A program made the translations under genes and the position numbers. The notes below the pieces were generated by a model, which had not been told where the DNA came from, did not search any database, and saw only the letters and a program-made list of their open reading frames with translations. DNA of 64,000 nt from Trogon surrucura (Eukaryota > Chordata > Aves > Trogoniformes > Trogonidae), in NCBI GenBank assembly GCA_020746105.1, contig CM036621.1, positions 23,642,501-23,706,500 on the forward strand. Reading direction: 5' to 3'. Positions within the stretch are counted from its first letter, which is position 1. Every line of letters begins with the position of its first letter. Below, in pieces: positions 54,481-64,000 of this stretch.

Positions 54481-57400
54481 AGAAAGAGGGAGAAAGAGAA
54501 AAGTCTTCCACCATTAGCTTAAATATGTGTTTGCCAATGATTATTTGAAAATAGTCTAGAGCTAGTATAAAGATGTCTTAAGCCAATTTATAAGCCATGT
54601 TCAATAACATTGAGGAGAATCTCTCAAAAAATGAGCTGAAGGAGTTGTCAGAGATGTAAAAGCATCGAAAAAGTAGACAAGTTATGAAATCATGTCAAGA
54701 GAAAAAGAACACTTCAGAAAGAAACACATGGTCAGTTCTACCGTAAGATGATTAATGAAGAGAAAACAGATACTTAGGTTTTCGGAGTTTGGAAGAATTT
54801 TTTTAACACTTTGATTACACCTTGGAGATGCAAATTTGCATCAAAGATTTACTATAGCATGAAAGGAGTGGAAAGTGAATTTGGGTTGGAAGTTAATGGC
54901 CATGTTACGGAAAAGCAGTTTGATAGCCAAAAAGATAGGAGAGGGGAACTTGGAAAAAATCAAGGGCCATTATCAGTGGATGAAAGGAAAAGATGATGTA
55001 ATAACCTGTTATTTTCATCCTATATTTGTCATCTAACTCTAATCTTTGTGAATTACAGTGTAAGTTATAGAATGTACTACTTGAAAAATAGATCTCTTTA
55101 TCATAAATTCTTTTCTATTGTCATGCCTTCTAAACCCGTTCTTTCTTTTCCTTGTTAAAACAGTTGGCAAATCTTTAACTCATGAAGTTGCACGTTATGT
55201 CATTGGTACGCTGAGGCACATGTATCAGCACAGTTCATAAATGGAAGCAACTGGTTTTCTCTGCACTTAAGAGAATGTACAAACACACAACGAAGATCTT
55301 CAAATCCTCTGTATGCTTTGGATACAGTTCCTATCCTGGAAAGACATGCTGTGATTTCAATTAGTGCAGATGTGCACCAAGCCACCTTATTGGCTCAGAA
55401 AAGAATTCTTTTGTTTCAACACTTGAACTGCTAGATCTGGTTAATGTTAGCAAATGAAAAAAAAATAGCCTCACACCTCTGGTACTAGTCTTATACTACA
55501 GTATCTGAAAAAGCCTTGGCAAGGGAAAAAAATAATGTTATCATCTCGTAGGGAAAAGCTGAATTCATACACAGGAACTACAGGATTACTTCGACATTTT
55601 ACTAGTCCCCTGTAACACCAGCAAGTCCCATAAATGCCTAATGGAAAAACAGCAGAAAATGAGATCTGCAGCAGGCCTTTAGAGATCAAATTTATGTTGC
55701 TGAACACTTTTTCCAGGTCAGGTTTAAAGGTCAAAAGAAAGTGGATAGATTAAATTTGCTGATTTTGCCAACTTTAAAGGCCCCTTTTAGAGGTTTTCTG
55801 TTTCTATGGGAAGCCCCAATGTGCATTTGGATAGTTTTGTGCAAGAACTGAAATGTATAGAATCTTTACTGTATTTTTCTCATGCAAGAATTACAGCCAT
55901 ATAGCAATATTTAGTTATCCCCAGTGTGCCCTTGAGCAGCATCTGATTTAGAGCCAAGGTGTGTTATCATCTTGAAGTAATTAATACTTCCTATTAATAA
56001 AGTTTTTAGTATATGTTCATTTCACATGCAGACTAAGACTCATTTATCACAGAGCCAGCTGTGACACCGCAGTGGCAAAAATAGTTACCTCAGTTCATTT
56101 TCACACTTGTATTAAAATTTATCTCCCTTTTCCTCACACGATACTTTTCTTCTTGGAGATACATAGGAGAAAAATATCTCCCAGTGAGCACCACTAGCTT
56201 CTACACTCTGTGCTCCCTTAAATGTGAATAGAATCAAATTATGATATCCTCAGCTGAGAAGGAAGAAAGTAGAATACAAAAACTTAACACAAAGGACATT
56301 GTAGATCATCACCATCTGCAAACACTGGTAACAAAACGGATGACCGGGAGCAGGAGGATGACTTGGGCAATATCTTCAGAATCCTAAATAATTGGGGCAT
56401 AATGCCAAAAAAATGTCATTTTTAGAAACAAAACACCCTCTTTTCTGCAGCATAGTAATAGTACACAAAGACAAATTGAATTAGAAGCTTAGTTTCTCTA
56501 CATGACGCAGTGCAGAACAAGCACCACATTTCTATACCTGTATTTTGTTTTGTGGGTGTATTTATAGGGAGTAATTTCATGAGTCTTTAAATGTATGAGT
56601 AATTCAGTGCAAGATTGTTCAATATTAGCTCAATGTCAAGCCTTAGTACTCCCCAATTCAGAATTTTTGACCTAGTCTCCTCAGTACATCCTGTTAAGAA
56701 AGTCTTGAATGTGCAGCAGCTGCAGTTGTTCTCTCAGTGTATATAACTACTTGTAAATCATTGTGCTTAAATTCATAGTAAACGTTGATTCAAAAAGCCT
56801 TTTAAAAACCATTTTGAATTGCCACTTTTTTTAAATCTTTCTAGTGGATACTTCTCTACTCTCTGATGATTTTTAGGCCATGATATTTTCAGAATAGCTC
56901 AGAATTTTATTAATGTCAGTTTCATAGCCAGCTGTGTTGGCTTTCAGCTGTGAGAGTTTCCTACGTAGTTTTTACCATCAGGTATGGCTTTGGCATGGAG
57001 GAGCTAAGTGACGACTTTAAGTACAGATTTGCCAGTATCTGCATAGTTTAAAATACATTACTCATTTAGGGAAAACTTTTGATATAAAGCTCTAAACATT
57101 AAAGAATGTTATTCTTACAGTTCAGTTAGTTAGCAAAGCTTCTGCTAGGATTTGAAGAGCTAGCTGTGATGACATCTTTGTGTCTCGCATGTAGTCCTGT
57201 GGGAGGTTATGGTGTTTGAACTCTGCTGCTTGCTACGATGATTTTCAAACTCAGCCAAAGTGGACGTAACTCCAGTTACAGTGCTAACTGAAAAATTTAC
57301 CGAGGTAGGAGTCCAAGTATCCAAGTACTTTTAGTGAAATATTGCTGTCTTTTACAATCACAAACACAGATGATTTTCTGACCAGATATGGACCTTGCCG

Positions 57401-57704
57401 AGTGAAATGAAATAGAGCTTAATGCTTGGGTTTCAGCTTAGAAACAGCTTATCACAAAACATACACAAACTCAGGGCAAATTTGAAAATTCTCTTTTCAG
57501 AGTGGAGCTGATGGGACAAATTTTAATAAAATTGGATACATCTGCGGTGGTATCATATATCAACCAAGAGGCAGACAAAAGAAGTAGGAATTTATTGGAG
57601 GAATCCATCTGACTTCTCTTGTGGGCAAAGTTACATCTGGCATTTGTGAGGGTGTGCCATTTCCCAGCTCTTCACAGTATGCTGGCAGTCTATTTTAACA
57701 GGCT

Positions 57705-57785
57705 TGGGTGTTCAGTTGGAAGAGCATGGTCTCTGAATAGATACATAATTCACTGTAGTAAAACCAAGGTACAAATCTCCTCATA
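57705..57785 (+). mobile_element. Possible tRNA-derived SINE relic (MIR/CORE-SINE-like)
   Basis: TTCAGTTGGAAGAGCATGG at 57711-57729 resembles a tRNA D-arm and A box (compare CTCAGTTGGTAGAGCA of tRNAs and the AAGAGCACGGGCTCTGGA segment of MIR). About 40 bp on, CCAAGGTACAAATCTCC at 57764-57780 resembles a degraded B box (GGTTCGAATCC). Spacing suits a pol III promoter. No tRNA cloverleaf can be closed and the body is too decayed to name, so an old tRNA-derived SINE is the best guess and chance similarity remains possible. Confidence 0.35.
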
Positions 57786-58239
57786 ACAGACTCTTTTGCT
57801 GTAAGAAGAATATCCAAAGGCAAATACAAATTTATAACAGGCAATCAGAAAAGCAGACAAAGTATTACTGTATCAAAATGCCAGACATTCAGAAGATGTT
57901 TTATAAAGGTTTAATTTTTCAAACAGCTCCTTGTCATCTGTATGCTCTTCTTGGAACCTAGAATGATTATGATGGTAATTGTGGAAAATTGCTAGTCATC
58001 AGTGCTATTAAGTTTCTAAATTCTAAAATATATCATACAGTCTTGAAATTGTTGAATATTTCCTAAGGACCATTATTCACAGTGAATATTCTCAAGTTCC
58101 TTTGCTCTGAGATTGGAGTGGACAGAGATATAGCAGGGTACGTGAGGTATAAGCAGTCGTCATTGTGGAGAGTAGATGCCAGAAAAGCAACTTCCCAGGA
58201 GGAGCTCTGCAACTCCTGCACATCTGAATGGAATCTGTC

Positions 58240-58278
58240 AGGCGTAAATAGGGTCAGAAGACGCCTCAGACCCTATTT
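58240..58278. repeat. Interleaved inverted repeats
   Basis: AAATAGGGTC (58246-58255) and GACCCTATTT (58269-58278) form a perfect 10-bp inverted repeat with a 13-nt spacer. A second pair, AGGCGT (58240-58245) and ACGCCT (58261-58266), interlocks with it. With no bases between the first two arms, both stems are unlikely to form together as a pseudoknot, so they are better seen as alternative hairpins. No gene or terminator lies beside them. Confidence 0.6.
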
Positions 58279-61200
58279 CTTACAGGCATGCTGGAGTGCT
58301 GCAAGCCATTCTCTGAAATCTGCTCTTCTTTTTGGAATTACAAAGTTAAGTGCATAGCTTCAGAGATCTGAGGCTCTCATTCAAGGAATCATGGCATTTT
58401 TGTTCTTCTAGATTGGGCCAGGGCAGCACTTTCTGATAAGTAACAGTGATTGCTTCTGGCTAAACCTAACAGTTGGGTGATGTATACATGGTCTCCTACG
58501 ATCATGTGTATCAATTTTAAGCTAGGAAGATGTCAGTGGGGTGCTGGCAATAGAAAATCTTGACTCTTTGTTGGATATTAAGTGGCTGAAGTACTCATTT
58601 GGTCAAACTAGAGACTCAAACCTAAGCTAAATCATCATACTCAGAATAAGTTCTTTCTGTTGGGGCAGTTTTGTCTGGCTTTGTGCCCAGAAGGGAAACT
58701 TCCTTTCAGACTGTGTGTCAGGAAAGTCAGTTTCTAAACTCAAGTTCAGCAAAAAATACAAAATCAGGACCAATTTCACTGTTAGCGCAGTGGTGCACAT
58801 TTGTAAAAGGTAATGGGAGGTCTGTGCCTGCAAGAAATGCATCCTCCTCTTTGCATTTCATTTTTGTGCCCTTGTGACTGATTAAAAAATTTATAATTGT
58901 TTTTAAGTCTTGGTGCCTCGTGGCATCCATGGAGAAGTAGGTAGGCACATTAAGGATTGCGTTTATCTTCACAGGAGCCACTATCCTACAGTAACTAATT
59001 TTTCAACAAATGTCATTTACCACTTTTATGAAAAATCCATCAGTGTTTGTTTCTGGCACAGAGCAGCTGTGCTGTTTGTGCTCAGAGCTGGAGGAGTTTT
59101 GCTGTACAACTGCAGGAAGAGCCAAATTTGCCCATGTGGCACCTTCACCTGAGTGAGAGGTCAGAAGGAATCCCTCCCCAGCCTGCCTGCTGGCTACATG
59201 AGTATGGAAACAATAAACAAGCAACGCTTTTGTGGGTCCTGCTTAAATTATTGATGAGGACAGGTAAAATTTTAGAAACTAGTTATTTCCAGTTACAAAT
59301 TTTTTTGCATTGGGTTTCATGGAGTAATATTTCCTTACTACGGAAATATAGGGCCTAAAAGGAAAAGGAGTGAAAGGCAGTTTGTGCTTCAAATTACTAC
59401 ATTTGAAGTGAACAAAGCCGTCCATTGTGTTGCTTTTGTGTCACTGTTGTTAGATATTAATTTGATAAGGACAGAGTATGTTAAAATGGGGACTGGAAAA
59501 AAATGTTGAACCTTTTTTTTTCCCCCTGACTGCTTTATCATACATTATAATGTTTATTGTTGAGATTAAGTACTCTCTATTCAAGCAGTAACAAGTTTCA
59601 TAGTGGAACAAAAGTAAGCAGCACTCACAAAATTCATTTTAACAAAAAGTATGAACAGAACGATATGAAAACTATTGATTATGTTGTCTGTGGTGACATA
59701 CAAACAAAGTGATAACTGTTCACATCTATAAAAGTTGAAGAACGGCAGTGTCAGACTGTGCAAAGATTAACATAAGAATCTGACATCTTTGGTGAAAATT
59801 TATAATTACATTTGACGCTTTGGTAGAGATTGGAATGAGGGTGGAATCTTGTCAAGTAATTTTTTTGTTGTTCATGTCATTACCAACTACTTAACCCTTT
59901 AATTAACAACAATTATTACTATGGATTAGCACGACTATTGGAGAGGGGAATGTATTGTCCTGTGATTTATAGCAGGAACACCTGTTTCAGAAGGGAGCTT
60001 CCTAGGCTGAATTTTGTTCTGCAGAAGGTGTTCTAAGTAGTGTCATAGAGGTATTGCTCTCCAGGGAAAGTTTTGTGAAAATAGCTCATGTGTGTCTCCG
60101 CTGCCCTTCCTGAAGAAAATTGGAGCTCTAATTATCAGACAGAAATGTAAAATATTCATCCATGACTTCTGAACTCCGTTTTGGAGGTACCGTCATCACT
60201 TTCTTTTCTTACTATTTGTCAGTTTTTGGTACCAATCTGCCAGTGTTTGGTTTCATATTAGATCCTTGGCTGGGTTGGGCCATAGATACTGATGATGAGG
60301 CATTGTAGGGACAGGAGTGAAGAGAAGGTCCCTGATATCCGTAGTTAGCTCTTTTGCAGAGAGCAAAGCTCCAATAAATACCAAATCATCAGACTTTCCT
60401 GTAAACAAAGGCATGTCATTGGTACAGGTTACATAAAAATGTATAAAAATGTTGAGACAGAGACTTTCTACGTTTGCTTTGAGGAATTCTTGCTGCAGTT
60501 TACTTCAGCAAGGACCAATAATTTTCATTCTCTAAAATGAAATTATTTATTATACAGTTCCAAAATGACCTAGTTTGGTTGTTTAAAAACTAGAAATTAT
60601 GTTTATTTAGCATAAGGAATGAATTTAAACTCTCAGAACCAAGGAGGTGATTTTCAGAGATCCCAATTTCCTTTTCTTATAAAAGCCCTAAAACATAAGC
60701 TTAAATGCTGATTTGAAAACGAGCGAGTGCTTTTTCATTTCTGTTTATTTATATGTGTCAAAGTTATTAATTGATATTCTAACCTAGAAAATCATGGCTA
60801 TAGTGTATAAATTAACGCACAAGTTAACACTGTTAAATATATTATCATAGATTTAGTATCTATTTTTCGTGTTCTCTCTGCTTTCAAGGATGCAAATTGG
60901 ATGGACAGAGATTCAAATAAAGGGCAAAAAAGATCAGGGAACATTTCTTCATAAGTAGTAATCTTGTAGAAGAGCTCATTCCTGTCCAAAGGACAGGCTG
61001 CATATAGGACTGTAAACATCATTAAGGTCTCATTGACTTCATAATTTGGAATTCAGGGAGGCTCCATGTGAAGTTGAAGGGCCTTCAAAGGTGTTACTCT
61101 ACTCCTAATGCATTTATGTGGCTCATTTGCAAAGTGTATACATTTTGTGGTGTTTATTTCAGGCTAAAATAGCTGATTTCTTACATGATTGTTAGAGGTA

Positions 61201-61334
61201 TATGCAGTATCTGGGATGCTGTGCTCTGAAATACTCTCTTAGAAGATGATAGGACATTGGAGACTCGATACTTTATCCAAGTATTTTTTGTCCATATTTT
61301 CCAATTATGCACAGATCTAGTATATCATGGACTT

Positions 61335-61385
61335 CTAGAATAATTCAGGTTGGAATGGACCACCAGAGGTTTGTTAGAGCAAATC
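61335..61385 (-). mobile_element. Probable decayed CR1 3'-end relic, minus strand
   Basis: TCTAGAATAATTCAGGTTGGAATGGACC followed by CCAGAGG resembles the complement of a CR1 3' terminus (typically ATAGAATCA-GGTTGGAAGGGACCTCTGGAG). Homology fades after about 50 bp, and the octamer tail is no longer readable as a repeat. Confidence 0.5.
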
Positions 61386-62601
61386 TGAAATTTACAAAGC
61401 TGGTTTGTGTTCAGTTGTGAGGTTTATTAAGGACCTGCTAATGTTTTACTCTCATCGTGATTTTTTTTTTCCCCCACGTGAAATTCCCTCAAATGTTTTA
61501 AAACTCAGGTGAGATTCAAAAACGGTTGGTTTGAATTATATAATGTCAAATACTTTTTTGTCTAAGAACATCAACTCATATAAATCTCTTTTTCCTGGTA
61601 CACTTCAAATTTTAAATAAGCCAGACAAACTAATTTCAGCACTGACAAAAAGAAGAAACATTGGTTCAAGAGGTTAGGCCTATCTTCCAAAACCAGAATT
61701 GCCATACTGGTAGCATCTTCTTGAGTGTAACTTTGTTTCCATAAAGTAACCATTTTGGAGGCTTAAGGGACTCCCAAAGAAGTCACGAACTACCAGTTGC
61801 CAGTGATTTTCTTAATTGTTATTTGTATTCTGCCTTGTTGTTCTTAATCTGTAAACTGATTTGGAACTATAAATTCTCATTTGCATGACAGTTTATGAAA
61901 TCCATTTGTCTGTCATACATTAAGTAGAAAATACTGCCCATGTGTTGTTGCAGAAAAAGATTTAAAACATTACACAATATTTTTTAAGTCAGCAGCGTGT
62001 AATTCTACCCCCCAAAATTGCAACACGTTGTATATATGTGAGCAACCTCATTCAATATTTCCCAAATTCCTTGTTACCAGACACTAGTACGTTTCATGGA
62101 GTATCTGCGATTTGCAGGCATTCGCATGGGAAGCAGCACGGCATGTGAACATTTAGTACTAAACACACCATAACATCCGTCGAAGTTGGTACCTGCTTGG
62201 GGAGACGGAGGAGCTGCATGGATGCCTTACACTTCCAAGGTGGCTAAAGAGGTGTTGCCACAGGCCACCTGTTCTTAGGGAACAAATAAGTTCTAAGGGT
62301 TCTAAGTTTTAGGGTCTTCTTGGCCTCAAAATCATTTTCCTTGAAAACTCAAGAGATATTCATCATCAGGAAAGGTTAGTTCTCTGCCGTAGACTGACCA
62401 CCTGACCTGATCTTTTATTGATCTAAAAGTGTTTTTAAAATATTACACGTTTTAATTAAATGGGGAAAAAAATGTTTACTCAACCGTATTTCCTGTATCT
62501 GTAGTCTGATTTTCTGTGAAGGCGGGCAAATAATGTGACAGCAGTGTGGTCATTTTCATGTGGAAAAGTATGTAAAAATTTCAGTAGGAAGTGAAAACTT
62601 A

Positions 62602-62619
62602 GAATATTCGAGAATATTG
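62602..62619. promoter_or_regulatory. Heat-shock-element-like array
   Basis: GAATATTCGAGAATATTG contains alternating nGAAn units: GAA, TTC, GAA perfect and a fourth TTG imperfect, each separated by two bases. This matches the HSF-binding consensus nGAAnnTTCnnGAAn. It sits deep inside an intron with no promoter nearby, so function is uncertain. Confidence 0.35.
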
Positions 62620-63094
62620 AATAGCAGTGCAGTCAAAGCCACTGCTGAAACCTGCTACTCCCACAGTTATGTGACATCACAGGTAACAGTGTCTTTGCAG
62701 AGAAATTCCCCTTCGGGTTCTAGGACCTGGGAATAAAAGACTCTTCCTGGATACAGCACCGGTCCTGCTGTTAAAAGTGGGTTTCTGAGGTGTGAGCTCA
62801 TGAGTTTATAATAAACAGCAACGTAATGTAAGTATTATTTGACTCTAAAAAACTAATAGGAGTATTCCCCCCGCTTTTGAAGAAAGTACTCATTCAGACT
62901 GCAGTAATTAATACTAAGCACTTACATAGCTTGTTGTATTCAAAATGTTCTAGAGACAATTAAGTGAAAATATCTTTGTTTAGAGTCTAGCAGCTGTGCA
63001 CATTTCACCTATATTTTTTAATAATTATTAGAATTAGCCTAGGTCTTGACCCTCATTTACTTGTGCGTTCAGAAACAAAGTCATGCCACAATCT

Positions 63095-63240
63095 TAATAG
63101 AATGAAAAGGCCAAGCAATAACATTAATGTTCTTTTAAATAATTAATTTTAATGTGTGGAAGTGTCGGCAATAAATGGTTTATTGTAAACCTTATTGTGG
63201 TAATTAATCCAAGTGATTAGTACCTAACGTGTAGTTGTAG
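63095..63240. promoter_or_regulatory. Candidate conserved noncoding block, homeodomain/FOX-rich
   Basis: Dense TAAT/ATTA motifs (ACATTAATGT, AATAATTAATTTTAAT, GGTAATTAATCC) surround a 15-bp palindromic element GGTTTATTGTAAACC at 63177-63191. That element joins a FOX-like TGTAAAC core to an ATTGT SOX-like core. CAAGTGATTAG nearby contains an NKX-like CAAGTG. No repeat or coding signature is present. Whether it is conserved cannot be seen from one sequence. Confidence 0.3.
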
Positions 63241-64000
63241 TAAATGCTATAAGAGGTGTGAAAGAAATATTTTTGGAATTGTGGTTCTGGGGCTAGAGTT
63301 ATGAGAAGACCGATACTTAAAAGCAAATGTTGATACACTTACTTTGAAAATTGGTGAGCCAGAAAATGAAAGAAATACACCCTTTGTTGTTTTGCCAATT
63401 ACTTTTTTAGTTCTTCTGTGCAATTTATTTTACTACGTACTTAATTTTGTGCAATTGTGGTGCTTATACATTAAATTAAATATATCATAAGGATACAAAG
63501 GCAGTTGAAAATCAGCTAGCAAATACCTAGGGGAGCGGGAGAGGGTATTTGTTTTGTTAATCATTTACACTTTAATTTGCAAATAGCAAAAGTCCTATTA
63601 TTCCATAAAACTTGTCATTACTTTAATGCAAAGAATAAGTCATCCTGTGGCTGATGTTATTTTCAGGTGTACCAGTCGCACTTTGGGTAGCTCTGTTGCA
63701 CACCAAATGAATTCAGATCTCTACTGAGGCTTTAGAGCTGCTCTGGATTTTCACTGATATAATTTATGAAGTTCAGATTCCTGGCTTTTTCTGATGTTGT
63801 GATTTGGGTGTTTTCCCCAGCAAAATTACGTTTTGTAAGTACATTCTATGTTTCTGTCGTTAGAGCTCTGTTTTACCCGTGGTGAGTCTGCTCCACTTGC
63901 GCTCAGTTAAGGATGACTTAGCATTTGAGTAGTGCAATAAGCTTCAGAAATCTTTTGTGTTACCACTTGATCATTTCTTTTTTTCTCTTCATACCTACCA

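Larger units (their letters stand above)
51449..64000 (+). other. ADK: ADK intron, gene-free, to the window end
   Basis: Apart from the listed small CR1 pieces, the SINE-like relic, the inverted repeats and the candidate regulatory blocks, this is plain AT-rich intron. The longest frames are 103 codons (59047-59358, plus) and 95 codons (54235, mostly antisense CR1). None is recognisable. The next ADK exon (expected to start with Gly-Phe-Phe codons) was looked for and not seen. Confidence 0.55.

Noticed and set aside
54235-54522. 95-codon frame with a sequence shared with a frame near 3229-3444
   Set aside because: Both are antisense readings of the CR1 3' end; the similarity reflects shared CR1 DNA, not a gene family.

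Overview
The window looks like a piece of a bird genome: AT-rich, intron-dominated DNA with few transposable elements. Those present are mostly CR1 LINEs whose 3' ends carry the avian-type octamer tails (ATTCTATG / ATTCTGTG). There is no prokaryotic gene organisation, operon, CRISPR array or rRNA. The one host coding feature I can support is a single 109-bp internal exon at 4521-4629 (+). It encodes part of adenosine kinase (ADK) and has a clean polypyrimidine-AG acceptor and a GTAAGT donor. ADK is known in vertebrates for exceptionally large introns, so nearly all of the window is best read as ADK intron: 1-4520 upstream of this exon and 4630-64000 downstream. I found no neighbouring ADK exon.

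Layout. 1-1269: plain intron with a small tandem duplication. 1270-3634: a nested transposon. A degraded LINE of a non-CR1 lineage (1270-2244 and 3530-3634) is split by a 5'-truncated CR1 (2245-3529) that landed in the codons of the older element's C-terminal zinc-finger-like motif. The CR1 reverse-transcriptase frame is intact except for one in-frame stop. 4521-4629: ADK exon. 7820-8588: an older, more decayed CR1. 9031-9122: a perfect 43-bp tandem duplication. 8589-32262: mostly featureless intron with homopolymer tracts. 32263-33272: a very old, internally deleted CR1 of the type widespread in reptiles. 33273-51369: intron with microsatellites and several AT-rich blocks that look like conserved noncoding or enhancer sequence, the best carrying an exact HNF1 palindrome at 36569-36581. 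51370-64000: small CR1 3' fragments on both strands, a possible tRNA-derived SINE relic, an inverted-repeat cluster, a heat-shock-element-like array and another homeodomain-site-rich block.

I see no previously undescribed multi-gene system. The most rewarding items are the nested LINE pair (which orders two transposition events and raises the question of where the older LINE came from), the ancient CR1 fossil, and the candidate regulatory blocks inside the ADK intron. Conservation claims for those blocks are inference, because no alignment could be run. Most open reading frames over 60 codons in the window are chance frames in intron sequence or the wrong frames of the LINEs.
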